64,000 nt of DNA from Lamellibrachia satsuma (GCA_033239005.1 BSQZ01000108.1:1104501-1168500); one strand, 5' to 3'; shown: positions 1-16,068, counted from the stretch's first letter. Translations and numbers: made by a program. Notes: generated by a model not told the origin, from the letters alone.

Positions 1-1634
1 CATCAATATTGCTGAAAGGTAGCAACAGAATAAAAAACAAGTATTCATAGCCTACAAAATTGTAGCACTAATGATGGTCCAGCATCATCTTTTTTACCCA
101 AGTTACCACTATAGAGCCACCAATTCCATAACAATGAAATTAAATGCATGTTTAGTCCAAATATATTTAAATGTCACATATCTTGTGGAGAAATCCTACA
201 CAGACTTATCTAAAGATACTCATGAACACTTCAAAACACTGCTAAATTTAAATATTGTCTTACTTTACTCAATTGTAGATTGTTTGAAATTAATTTGTTT
301 GTAAAAAGTTAGGACCAGGGGTTAAAGGTGCCTGGGAAACATCCCAGGGACCTTCAACATCCCAGGCACCTTCAACATCCCTGGTGGCCACCAAAATAGG
401 AAATACTAAAGATCGTTGTCTTGATTCAACTTTTAAAAAAGGAGAAAAATTATACAGTATCCCATTCTTTTTTTCTGACTTTCTTTTAATTTCATTCAAC
501 ATCACTTAACCATGCCCCTCTCAGCATCATAAATAAAAAATAAATGTTTTTATATGCATGTATACAATGTATAAAAAATCTTATGTAAAAAAATTTATTA
601 AAAAGTCCTTCCTCAATTCAATGATTTTGCTAGTCTCATTTCAAATTCAATTTGCGAATAAAATCAAACCTACCTAGTATACTAGTATGTAGTTTTTGTG
701 AAATCATCAGACAAACTATTAAATTACTTAATGTTTGGTCAAACATTAATACATATTTTGATCCTTGTTATTGTCAAATCATGTTTTATAGTACAGAGGT
801 AGGCCTATATCTACAATTTAACATCTTGACTACCCAAATGTGTTCGATTGAACCACAATTTTTTTATTTAATATCGACCTTGCTGTTCAGCAGGCAATGT
901 AAACATGACATTCAGGTCAAAACATTGAAATTAATCAAATAACGGTCAAATTGTATCAATACACTGTGGTTCATTAAAATACGTTTGAGCAGTCAAGATG
1001 CTAGAACAGACATAGTTTATAATATGTAAAATGGCTTACGATAAAAACCATCAGACCAGGTATCATTAAATGAAGTGAAAATGATAATGCTGAAAAAAAT
1101 TTCATCCTTGGTGAAATTTTTGCCCATGATCAGCATTGACCCGCAAAATGTTTACCATTTTGGATATACACTATTTTAAACCACATCTAACAACTAAAAA
1201 TTAATTCTTTTATTGTAATCTTTTATTAAATCGACTGCAGTTGTTACATAAACTATTCACACACTACATAGTTGGATATCAATGAACATGATTTGCGATA
1301 GGCTGAATCAGTTGAGGATGGAGTTTGAAGAAAACTTATTATGAGAAACAACCCTATGAAATAGCACGTTTGAATGGTTTGCTGTTTTGGTCTAATGTCA
1401 TTAAAATTAGTTTAAACACAGAGCCAAAAATAAGACATAACTAAAAATTATGTTTTGTTTAATTGAAAGTCTATTTTGAATACAGAATATCCCTATATAA
1501 AAAAATATTAAAAATATATGGTTGAAATGTATTTATGTTAAATTCAATTGAAATATGTTTGAATTTGAGGAAATATAAAGTATTTGTTTTTAAATACGTT
1601 CAGATATATTTAATCACAATGGTGTTTCTTTCAG
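1..1634 (+). other. Last intron (3' part) of GST-A
   Basis: No coding sequence is seen. The stretch aligns with 14329-15897 (GST-B) and about 29747-31312 (GST-C), which fixes it as the final intron of a GST copy whose earlier exons lie left of the window. It ends in a pyrimidine-rich tract and an AG acceptor at 1633-1634. Positions 603-1330 hold the 'right arm' of the intronic inverted repeat found in GST-B and GST-C. Small reading frames here are chance. Confidence 0.75.
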
Positions 1635-1802
1635 ATCTCCTTGGCTGACGTGAAGGTTACGACCATCTTTGAGTGGTTCCCAGTATTTGGCATCAAGTTT
1701 GACCTGAACGAGTACCCAAAACTGAAGGCACTCAACGAACGAGTGATGAGTGAACCCAAAATTGCTGCGTGGGTTGCCAAACGCCCAGAAAGTAAATTTT
1801 AG
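1635..1802 (+). CDS. Sigma-class GST copy A, terminal exon (gene truncated by window edge)
   Basis: This exon encodes 55 residues and a TAG stop. It corresponds to the last exon of GST-B and GST-C and supplies the C-terminal alpha-helical domain: it opens with ISLADVKVTTIFE (the helix that carries the N-capping Asp of GST folds) and closes with EPKIAAWVAKRPE. It lacks one codon relative to GST-B where GST-B reads FELWLPVFG and this copy reads FEWFPVFG. The preceding AG acceptor and the frame are intact, so nothing here suggests a pseudogene, but the rest of the gene cannot be seen. Sigma GSTs conjugate glutathione to electrophiles or isomerise prostaglandin H2 in the cytosol. Which activity this copy has is unknown. 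Confidence 0.85.
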   Translation: MSLADVKVTTIFEWFPVFGIKFDLNEYPKLKALNERVMSEPKIAAWVAKRPESKF

Positions 1803-1973
1803 ATACAGCTGTGTGCATCACAGGACGTTCATTTTAGGATTAGTTATCATCTAATGAAGCACTGATAATTATAACTTGTTGCTGCTTATACAGAAAATTC
1901 ATATAATCGTTATGTGTTTAATTATATTGTTATGAGATGTTGCATTACTTATTCTGTGTAATACAGTTTGTAA

Positions 1974-1979
1974 AATAAA
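1974..1979 (+). terminator. Polyadenylation signal of GST-A
   Basis: AATAAA lies about 170 bases after the stop and is followed by a TG/T-rich element. The same arrangement is conserved after GST-B, GST-C and GST-D, which supports a real cleavage signal. Confidence 0.7.
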
Positions 1980-2128
1980 CTGTGAAATGTACTCTGTTGT
2001 TGTTTTTCTAAGCTGGAATTAGTAATAATATGTTAGAAATAACTGACTGTTGTTTGGCTAGAGCTTCATAAAGAACATGGACACAAGATATGAACTGGGC
2101 ATGCAGGCTTGCTATCAACATTGTTTGT

Positions 2129-2283
2129 AAAGCTCATAAATACAACTTTGTTAGAATACAAAGCTCATCAATACAACTTTGTTAGAATACAAAGCTCATC
2201 AATACAACTTTGTTAGAATACAAAGCTCATCAATACAACTTTATTAGAATATAAAGTTCATCAATACAACTTTGTTAGAATAC
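2129..2283 (+). repeat. 31-bp minisatellite, 5 units, downstream of GST-A
   Basis: Five near-identical 31-bp units begin AAAGCTCATCAATACAAC. GST-B has three units at the same place and GST-C and GST-D one degenerate unit each, so the array varies in copy number between paralogues. Confidence 0.9.
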
Positions 2284-2694
2284 AAAGCCAATTTTTTTAT
2301 TTTACAAAACACACTAACTGCTCTTGAAACATATTTGAATAAAATGACATACTACACTACAGAATACTACAGTGGTGTCATTTGTGAGTATACATGTTTA
2401 TAGAGAATGAATGCAGTTATCTCTAAAATAACATTACAGTCTAGTACAGTAGTTCTCTAAGGAGCACAGTGAATGCCATCTGAATGAGTTCTTGTATAAA
2501 TGGAAATTAATTTTATGCAAAAAGTTAAAGACTGACATGCACTCTCAATTTTGGAATACAATTCTTCAAAGGTCAGAAATCAAGTTCCGAGGAAATCTTA
2601 TTAAACGTTATGTGACGAAGCACTCCGAATAGATGACAGTTGTATGACAATAACCAACAATCATTGAATCTACAACAATCATTACATGACATCA
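2284..2694 (+). other. Intergenic flank, conserved between GST units
   Basis: No gene is seen. The sequence is shared with 16488-16899, in part with 31830-32010, and with 57780-58470 after GST-D. It serves as the paralogous reference for the insertion that follows. Confidence 0.6.
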
Positions 2695-4672
2695 TCAGTA
2701 GAAATGGTGGTCAGGCAACAGGGGCGTATTTAGAGGGGAGAACATTGGGCCAAAATTGTTTGATTTTTTCCAATGCACCTCTACCTGGTAACATGGGTGA
2801 CTAGTTTGCCTGCCCCCCCCCGCGAGATCCTAGATATGTCACTGTCAGGCAATGCCGAAAACATTTTACAAACTTAAAACTGCCAAAGTAATACCAATTT
2901 ATAAAAAAATAGGGACAAAACCCTATTCTGTAACTACAGGCCAATATTAATCTTACCTGCAATTTCAAAAGTAATCGAAACAATTATTTACAATCAGCTA
3001 GATTCTTATGTATGATAGCCAATATGGATTTAGAAAGGAACATTCTACGGAATTTGCTGCTCTTGAATTAATTGATAGGATATTGACACATATGGATAAT
3101 AAGGAAATACCTATAAATATTTACTTGGACCTGTCAATAGCATTTGACACTCTAGAGTCTAGATCACTCAATATTAATAGATAAGCTAGAGTTTTATGGC
3201 GTAAAAGGAGTAGCTTTAGATCTATTCAAAAAGTATTTAACAAAGAGAAAAAAGTATGTAGAATTTGAAGATGCCCAATCAGATATGCTTAATATCTCCA
3301 CAAGCATACCTCAAGGATCAATTCTAGGCCCTTTGTTATTTATAATTTACATAAATGACTTTGCCCAATCTAGTCCAAAATTAAACTTTATCATGTACGC
3401 CGATGACATGACACTTTCCAGTACCCTAGATTCTTTCGCACAATACAGCAAAAATGAAAATGTAGAATTCTTAATCAACACAGAACTGGAGAAAATTAAT
3501 GAGTGGCTTAAATAAATTATCTCTAAATGTATATAAATCCAAATATATGATCTTCAAAATGGCTAGAAGAAATAATATGATAAACCCACTAAATATAAAA
3601 AATAGATAATACAAATATCGATAGAGTAGATGAGTTAAATTTCCTAGGGATAAGTTTTAATGAACAATTAAACTGGCAAAGCCACATCAACAACATTTCA
3701 AATAGGTGCTCCAGGATTATAGGTATCCTAAATAAAATTCAAACTATTGTTACCTCTTAATGTAAAGATTATGTTGTATAACACTATTGTCACAGCTAAG
3801 CTATGGCTTAACGGCGTGGGGCTATTGATGTGATACAATAAAAAACTTCAAAAGAACGCCGTCCAAATTATATGTTTAAGCAAATATAATGCTCTTACCG
3901 ATCCACTGTTCAAAAGTCTTAATTTACTAAAAGTAGAGCATATTCTAAAATTGCAGGAACTAAAATGATATCATAATTTTTCAAAAAATAAACTACCTGT
4001 CTACCTGCAAAACTTACCACTTGATCAATATTGTTCACAACTTTAATACACGTGGTCAATATAGTATACTGGTACATGCGATCAGGGTACACCACGAGTT
4101 TGCTAAACGAAGTCTCAGGTACAGTTTGCCACATACCATAAATAATGAACCTGATTTATTAAAAGACAAGATCACCACTCACAGTTTACATGGTTTCTCA
4201 AATAATATCAAATTTTATTATCTGAATACATATATTGAACAATGTGCAATCCATAATTGTTATATATGTCAACATGATTGACTATGTCTCCGTTCCACCT
4301 TGGTTAAAAATCACTGTATGTAAAACCGGTTGTATGTATATTTGGCATTTGTAATATACGGACATATTTACATTAATTTTGTTCTCTAAGCAATTATGCA
4401 CTAATCTCTAAGAATTTTTTTTAATTTAAATAATGGGTGAAATTAATCGACAGGGTGGCACAACGACAGCGATTAACTTTTAGTCTTAGTAGGAGTCTCC
4501 CGTCCCTTATATGACATTATCTTTTATTTTTAGATCGTACTCTATATTCTTACCACTTCGTTTTCTTATGTCGGCTTAGATGTAATATATTATATGGTTT
4601 TTGTTTTGAATACCCTGTTTTGTTGTCTTTGGGACGTATAAATATTTCCTGTTCCTGTTTCTATACAATCTT
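2695..4672 (+). mobile_element. 5'-truncated jockey-superfamily LINE, block A copy
   Basis: The element encodes a broken reverse transcriptase. Readable pieces in order are CNYRPILILPAISKVIE near 2930, YGFRKEHST near 3025, the segment IPQGSILGPLLFIIYIND near 3310, the catalytic MYADDMTLSS near 3390, and a C-terminal piece (4021-4281) ending in HNCYICQ. Several frameshifts and stops separate them, so it is dead. The paralogous site near 58470 downstream of GST-D joins the two flanks directly (CATCAT then TCCTTAG), so that site is the empty form and the insertion spans about 2695-4672. The motif set fits the CR1/L2/jockey group; I cannot place it in a named clade. A MITE is nested inside. Confidence 0.8.
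2719..2844. mobile_element. hAT-like MITE nested in the LINE (block A)
   Basis: A non-coding 126-bp element begins CAGGGGCGTATTTAG and ends CTAGATATGTCACTG, which are imperfect inverted repeats. It is flanked by the 8-bp direct repeat TCAGGCAA (2711-2718 and 2845-2852). Eight-bp target duplications with CAG...CTG termini are typical of the hAT superfamily. It is internally deleted relative to the block B copy. Confidence 0.75.
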
Positions 4673-5166
4673 CCTTAGAAACGTGCATTATTTTAAGTTT
4701 AAACACTAAGCCAACTGACGCGAATAGAAACGAACAAGTATTCAATAGTAGGGGTGACCAGAGCTAGTTGTAACAAAAACAGCATGTTTCAGGATTACAG
4801 TTTGAATTATTAGTCGATTTAAAAAAAAACGAAACTGAAAATATTTCCCAGTACTCCCACAAATAACAAGTGCATAAATAAATGCTTAATGCAATGCACA
4901 TTTGGGCAGTGGCACGGTTTGTGAGGTCTCCGAAAGTCTATTTTCTACCATCTACGTCTAAAAGCTACCATCAACAAATCATGTGTAGACATAGGTGCCA
5001 ACTCTTATGGCTTAATTACCTGTCAATGTTACGGATATTCTTAAATGTAATGTAATGTAATGTAATGTAATGTAATGGTCTTGTGGGCGAGTGAGACATT
5101 ACATGATGTGGCCGCCTTTGTGAGATGACATGCGAATAACATATCATCAGTTCAGAACACACCCAA
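4673..5166 (+). other. Intergenic flank with pentanucleotide repeat
   Basis: No gene is seen. 4673-4940 resembles 58480-58760 and is absent from block B, where a deletion removed the 3' part of the LINE and this flank. About six TGTAA units occur at 5044-5076. Confidence 0.5.
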
Positions 5167-5172
5167 AGTGTG

Positions 5173-5224
<52 letters not shown>

Positions 5225-5292
5225 TGAGTGAGTGAGTGAGTGAGTGAGTGAGTGAGTACGTGCGTGCGTGTATGAGTGCGTGCGTGCGTGTG
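5167..5292 (+). repeat. (TGCG)n/(TGAG)n microsatellite
   Basis: Long runs of TGCG then TGAG, then TGCG again. The block B counterpart at 17597-17642 is much shorter. Confidence 0.95.
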
Positions 5293-5379
5293 GCGTCATC
5301 CAGTGGACAAGAAACTAGCTAATAGCAAATTCGGCGTGTAGTGCTGCCACCCATCGGGGTATTTGAACTGATAACATAA

Positions 5380-5535
5380 GGAACGAACAGCGAACGCCTT
5401 GCACTCCGGGCGGACGGGTGTAGCCCCTACTGTTGAGAGCTGCTTCTGGGTGGCTCGAACGTCGAGAGCGGCTGCCCGATGGCCCTACTGTCGAGAGCAA
5501 CTCCACGGTGGCTGGACAATCACGGTGAATGGAGT
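5380..5535 (+). repeat. GC-rich imperfect repeats of GTCGAGAGCGGCT type (part 1)
   Basis: Three or four imperfect units built on TCGAGAGCGGCT and CGGTGGCTCGA stand out from the AT-rich surroundings. A second island lies at 5950-6070. The block B equivalents are 17745-17900 and 19425-19550. Confidence 0.6.
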
Positions 5536-5949
5536 GTTCAGCCTACTGTTTCCCATTCGCGGCCATGTTAACGTTCTGCATGATTATAAGAAAACGAAAC
5601 CATAAAAAACTCTGAAACGTCTTACCTGCCGTTGTCATCATCTCACTGACATGCTGGTCGAGTTTAGTCAAAATCACATATTTCTAACTATTTAAAATGC
5701 CTGAACATGCCACACCCGTCAATGTTTACAAATTTCTGCATGAATTACTACGCACAACGTGCGTTGTGGCGAAAAAATTGCCAAAAATCCACAGTTACAC
5801 TGCCAACACGTTTTACCAGCAAACCTGCCAATGTGCCTGGCTCAAATGCAGTTATGTCAGATGATATGATTTTTTTAAATAGCACATACCTAAAATTACT
5901 ATGCCCTACATTCGTAACACACTAGGAAATGTAACTGAGGCATGATCCC
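5536..5949 (+). other. Intergenic, no gene seen
   Basis: 5536-5700 has no counterpart in block B, where a CR1 element occupies the position. 5701-5949 matches 19142-19424. Confidence 0.4.
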
Positions 5950-6070
5950 TGGACAGTCGAGAGCGGCTCACGGTGGTTCGACCGTCGATCTCCGGTGGTT
6001 CGACCGCGGCGTCGGATCTCCGATAGCGGGACCACGGGATCGGATCTCCGGTGGTCGGAACGAGAGGCGG
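5950..6070 (+). repeat. GC-rich imperfect repeats of GTCGAGAGCGGCT type (part 2)
   Basis: Units combine GTCGAGAGCGGCT, CGGTGGTTCGACCG and GGATCTCCGGTGG. It matches 19425-19550 in block B. Confidence 0.6.
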
Positions 6071-6874
6071 ATCTGTTAACTGTTATCATATTCATTTAAC
6101 TTATAATATAATTAATACGTATAATTAACTATTTAGTCACAACCAGCTGCCTTTGTGAGCATACTCGTTCTCATTGTATCTATAAGATATTACGGTCACG
6201 AAGTTGCACACACTGTTTGTTAATGGATGATGACGTTTTATGCTCCACACACCACGTGATTACGCGCTTCAGTAACCTGGCAGCACTATTATGTCATTTG
6301 CTGGGGAAGTATTGTCACGCAAAGCGTTATTGGAACGATTGCAATACACTTTTGTGCCGCCATTATCCAATGGTGAAAACCTAGTTTTTTAGAGTGTTTC
6401 GTAAGATTGACTTTCTCAAAATACTGGCTTTTGACTGAGGCTTTGTGGTATACAATCCGCGTGTGCAAAAATGTTCGAACATCGTCTGGAAGCTTATCTT
6501 TCACTTTGTGTGTCCTGTATCATCATTGCATCCTGTTGCATCCCCTATCAGCATCACTGTGAACTACAACAACATGTCAGTCACTGCTGACGTTAAGGAT
6601 GATGAGCGTATTAGTTACTCTGTTAATAATATTATGTAAATCTTGACACCTCTGGCACAGTGGCGTCCCATATATTTAGCTCGCCTGCATCTTATTAAAC
6701 TTAGCCTTGTTACACTTATTAAACCAACCTGGTGGAATGTATTTGGATGTCACTCTTTGTTTACCAAGAGAAGTTGTACGGTCTCTGTTTTACGCTTAAT
6801 TATACACACGCGTTCAATACGTGCCGTGCGATATAGGGTGCAATATTAAACGCGGCACTGAACGCTCGTGATAC
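6071..6874 (+). other. Intergenic block shared with 19555-20372
   Basis: Aligned base for base with block B. The reading frames here differ between the copies by frameshifts, which argues against a conserved protein. Confidence 0.5.
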
Positions 6875-6984
6875 GTCAAGCCGCCTGACTCTACTGTCGG
6901 TGGGCACCATCTGCGGGATTCACTTGTAGCTATGCTTTCTATGTTGTAAAAATAAACAACAGTAGTGTAGTAGGGCGGCTTGAC
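6875..6984. mobile_element. Small inverted-repeat element (MITE-like)
   Basis: Arms of about 23 bp beginning GTCAAGCCGCC (6875-6897) and ending GGCGGCTTGAC (about 6959-6984) enclose an AT-rich core with an AATAAA. The block B copy (20373-20482) keeps the pairing. No target duplication was confirmed. Confidence 0.5.
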
Positions 6985-8003
6985 TTCGTCACCGCACGCG
7001 CCATTTCGTACGCGATGGCCGCGTCATGACGTAAATAACTAGTTCGGTTCGTGTCACGAACGTGCAATACCGATTTTAGTATTGAACTCCAGTATCACAC
7101 GGCACAAATATTGAACGCGTATGTAATAAATCATAATGACACACGCGTTTAAGACGTGCTATGTGATGTACATATACACACATTAAATGCGGCAATGGAG
7201 TCGTTGTACGCCGTATTTTCTTGTTTGTCATCATACGCTGTATTTTTATGTGTGTATGTATGTTTGTATGCCGTCATCGTAACAATACTATGAATGCTTA
7301 TACACAAACATAGTTGAATAACCGCTAAGGTATGGTTACCTCCATACTCAATACCATGCACGCGTCTCGATCTTCGAAAACTAATAGGGACCTACATGTT
7401 AAGCAGGCCAACTACCATCATCAGTAAAGATACAGTGATAACACGTAGGTACCTATACAGTCATCATGACACTGCAGTCTCAGCTTAAAACCGCCACCTG
7501 TTGTCATGACCTACATGGTCATTACGGCGCCGGGTCACAATACTGCAGTCTAAGAACTAACACAACAGTAGCCGTCACCGTGACACGGACACACTCACTA
7601 ACAGACACGTCTCGTCACCGTGCGCGGTCACCATGACCAGGAGGACAACGGAATACCAAGCAGTTTACGTGCATTGTGAATACATCTTAGTCATCATCCT
7701 GTCTGTCTGTGAGTTGACGGATTCCCATTTACCTCCCGGATTCAACCACATGCAGTAGTCGAGACACAAACAAAGAAAAGCCCGCGCGTCCTAAAGTGTC
7801 AAAACACACGGGAATCCGTGCTACATCGGCACACGAAAACGACCGAATAAGCAGTGCACAGAAATAATGCCCACCATGCAGTTAGTTCCCACGAGTTAAC
7901 TTGCGCGTGGCTGTTGGAATTTTCCACGATGGCTTTTGACGGTGGTAGTGACTGTTACACATTAATTGATTATTTATATCGGAGTGAGGGAGTGAGAGAC
8001 TGA
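6985..8003 (+). other. Intergenic block rich in GTCACCGTGAC-type motifs
   Basis: No gene is seen. 6985-7370 matches 20483-20890 and 7400-7970 matches 21290-21880. Copies of the palindrome-like GTCACCGTGAC and relatives cluster at 7565-7640. Confidence 0.5.
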
Positions 8004-8135
8004 GTGGAGGGAGGGAGGGAGGGAGGGAGGGAGGAATGGAGAGAGTGAAGGAATGTGGGAGGGAGGGAGGGAGGGAAGGAAGGGGGAGGGATGGGATGGA
8101 GGGAGGGAGGGATGGAGGGAGGGACGGGGGCGGGT
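8004..8135 (+). repeat. (GGGA)n microsatellite
   Basis: An imperfect purine run of GGGA/GGGAGG. It is absent from block B at the paralogous position. Confidence 0.95.
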
Positions 8136-8930
8136 TGCTCCCACGTGATTTGTTATAGTCGTGATTACGTGGCTCATTCTGACATAATGTTTTATGCAGT
8201 AGCTTACTTCACACCCATTTTGCCCCTGCTAATGTTGGCCATTTTGCCCCACACATTCTACATCCAAATGTCACAATTTGTATGTTACTTTCACCACTCG
8301 TATCCGTAACATTCACAACATTAATGATACATTATAATTATATATCTACGTACTGTACTGTATGTTTTTTTTAAAATCAATCTCTATGATTGCAACTAAA
8401 TAAATTATTATTATTATATTATTATAGTATAAACTCAACGCTTTGTCTCAGTTTCCTATGGTATATCGCCCACTATGTTTTTGTGGTGACCTTTTGTAGC
8501 TTTTGCAGATCAACGGCATACCATATATTATAGCTAAACAATTTCGTCATTCAAATGGAATCATCGACCAAGTTAGAAAAGTCTGATCATAACAGCGGTG
8601 AGAACAAAATCGATAGTGTTCTCATTGCACTGCGATCCTCAATTCAGGGGTGGTCACACAACAATTAAGGCCCGCGACGCACTTGTCACAGTGACCCCAC
8701 TCCACGTACTACCATCACGGGTCAAAGTGCACCGTCACGACCACCGTAACAATCACCATTACCACCACAACCGCAGTCGAGTCTACGTCGGACCGACGTC
8801 GCAGAAGTCACGAGAAAATACAGTCCGCCGACGTCTGATAGACGTCGTAGAATCATCCAGAAATAAGTCATCACAATTGGTGACAGACACGGCGGAAAGT
8901 GCTTAGATTGCAGTACTGCGTCACGGTGTA
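8136..8930 (+). other. Intergenic; 8136-8570 unique, 8573-8930 shared
   Basis: 8573-8930 matches 24547-24895. A 102-codon frame at 8598-8906 is not conserved in the paralogous block, so I do not call it a gene. Short hairpins such as CGTCGGACCGACG recur. Confidence 0.45.
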
Positions 8931-8954
8931 CAAAAGTATGACCGAGCGGCTAAA

Positions 8955-9095
8955 TATAAACGGCGCGGCCTGTCAGTGCACACAAAAAGTCATATCGCCG
9001 AGAGACACGCTGCACCGGCAACACTGTCGCTGCAACCAGACGACCGAACACTGTCGCACAAGCTTCACTCGGTGAATATAGGGCTACTTATTTGG
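8955..9095 (+). promoter_or_regulatory. Candidate upstream promoter and first exon (block A/B)
   Basis: TATAAA (8955-8960) is followed by an initiator-like TCAGTGCAC (A at 8975) and, about 120 bases on, by a splice-donor match TTTGG|GTGAGC after 9095. The same order of TATA, initiator-like site and GTGAGT donor recurs at 24914-25052 and 37269-37389, upstream of GST-C and GST-D. It could be an alternative GST promoter whose exon splices to the acceptor at 11504, or an old retroelement promoter. The transcript is an inference. Confidence 0.4.
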
Positions 9096-9450
9096 GTGAG
9101 CATACGCTGTGTTGTGAATAGCTGGGTGTGTAACGTATGTACGGCAAATCAGTGGGGCGCGGTGGTCAGTGCATGGGGCGCGGTGGTCAGTGGGGCGCGG
9201 TGGTCAGTGAGACGCGGGCTTTTCGAAGAAAGGACCGTGGTTCGAAACCACCTCCACCGGTGGTGAATACAGGGCTGCCTTTTAATTTGGGTGAGTACAC
9301 ATTGTGTTGCGAATAGCGAGGTGTGTAACGTATGGACGGCAAATCAGTGGGACGCGGTGGTTAGTGGGACACGGTGGTCAGTGGGGTGCGGTGGTCGTGT
9401 AGTAGAGCGTCGGGCTTTCGGTAGAAGGAACCGGGGTTCGAAACCACCTC
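9075..9450 (+). repeat. Tandem duplication of ~190 bp carrying the donor and SINE head
   Basis: 9075-9255 and 9262-9450 are two copies of the segment that includes GGTGAATA, GTGAGT, short GGGGCGCGGTGGTCAGT repeats and a GGTTCGAAACC B box. The paralogous block has a single copy at 25022-25200. Confidence 0.7.
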
Positions 9451-9715
9451 CACCGTTTCGAAGCTTGGACAATTTCGTTCACCCGACTTTGCCTGTGTCT
9501 TTCGGAAAAGACAGTAAAAGCCGTTGGTTCCTTCTATCCTGTGTTTGTGCCAGGGGAAGAAAAAGATCCCACACAGGGAAATGAAAAACCTGTGATGGAT
9601 TCACTAACTCTAGAGAAGGACACTCTTAGAAAATCAGCGCAGCATAATCTTCAAGCATATTCTGCTTAATGGATGGTGGCTGCCTAACACCAAGAAGAAG
9701 AAGAATCAGTGTTAG
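9390..9715 (+). mobile_element. tRNA-derived SINE, family 2
   Basis: The head has a pol III A-box-like TAGTAGAGCG and a B box GGTTCGAAACC. The body runs through GTCTTTCGGAAAAGACAG to a tail of AAG repeats near 9700. A second copy is at 25135-25450. The head is tRNA-like but cannot form a full cloverleaf, so it is not a tRNA gene. Confidence 0.7.
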
Positions 9716-9924
9716 CGTGGGGATACGACAACACTTGACAGATCAGATTTTATTCAATGCCATGGCTGGTCGATTTAGGGGGCGTGTGAACTATTACACG
9801 GTACACACCGACTCAAGAATCCACCGCGTAGGCTATGCCGTCTCGTGACAGCGCAAACAGCACGGCCTCACGCCCATATCCTAAATACCTTGTGTATTGT
9901 CGAAAGGTGTCGTAATAATGTTTA

Positions 9925-10494
<570 letters not shown>

Positions 10495-10745
10495 ACCATG
10501 TCAAGGTTCGAGTCCACCGGCTGCCGTTTTGAAACTTGGGCAATTTCGTTCACCCCACTTTGCCTGTGTCTTCTATTTCTACCTGGTGGAAGTAAAAGAT
10601 CCCACCTACACGGGAGGGGGTGGGGGTGGAATGGAAAGACATGTTGTGAACTTACTAATTCTAACATTACAACATCTTCACCAAGCCTATATTGGACGAA
10701 TGCGAAGTTCCCCAAATGTAATGAATACAAAATTATAATGACACT
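10495..10745 (+). mobile_element. SINE family 2-related fragment
   Basis: GGTTCGAGTCC is followed by the same body seen in family 2 (TGAAACTTGGGCAATTTCG, then AAAGATCCCAC) and a diverged 3' part. The orthologous copy is at 26020-26255, so it predates the duplication. Confidence 0.55.
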
Positions 10746-11314
10746 AAATTTAACACACTGAGTCCAAGGCCAAAGCCAGGTTTTTGTAACAAAGGCCCCC
10801 AAAGCCATGGCCAAGGTACACGTGTCTATTATGACTCAATACTTTAATTTTCTACTTTTCAAAGAAGCATATCAAAAACTAATGATAGAACCACAAAGTA
10901 CGGTGAGCCAATATCATATGACATATGCAAACGCTGCATATATATTTTTTTCCTCGAAATAAAAACACTGAAATTACTCAATGTTACTAGACTGGCCATG
11001 CAGCCACTTGTAACTTGTGGCAATGCCGTGAGTTGATCTATTACTAAACATATACTGGTTTGTGGTGCTCCCGTAACTTTGCGTTACCAGGTAGTAAGAC
11101 TTTCGATACACTTCAACAGTACAGTATGGAAGGTGCACAGCATTGACAAAATTTGCTTTGACAAGTATACCGTAGGCTTATCCCAATATTGTTATTTACA
11201 CAATGCTCTGGTGCCTGTGTTTAGAAAATCAGATCAAGTTACAAAAAGCTCTTCCCTACAAAACCTGAGCAGTTCAATGTCAGTACAGTACATACACACA
11301 CATATGTACATATA

Positions 11315-11414
11315 ATATAGTTCCTGATCGCACATAGTGATTCAAAGGCCCATAATTGTTTTAGCTCGCTATAAGCTTGATTGCACCCCACCAGTTGAGT
11401 GATCAGACCGTTGT
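11315..11414 (+). promoter_or_regulatory. GST-B core promoter and non-coding exon 1
   Basis: A block conserved before GST-B, GST-C and GST-D holds GGCCCATAATTGTTT, then TATAAG (11370-11375), then a region ending in TTGT|GTAAGT with the donor after 11414. Initiation about 25-30 bases past the TATA box would give a short untranslated exon. It splices to the acceptor at 11501-11504, 20 bases before the start codon. The TSS is inferred. Confidence 0.6.
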
Positions 11415-11493
11415 GTAAGTGTAGTTGCCATAATCAACTCTCTACAATCTGTATTCATGTTGTAATAAATGAGCTGCTTCTTACATATTTTGA

Positions 11494-16068
<4,575 letters not shown>

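Noticed and set aside
8598..8906. A 102-codon His-rich protein
   Set aside because: The paralogous block at 24560-24840 breaks and shifts the frame, so it is not conserved as protein.
9401..9455. A second tRNA gene
   Set aside because: It is the head of SINE family 2: the body and AAG tail follow, and a copy exists at 25135-25450.
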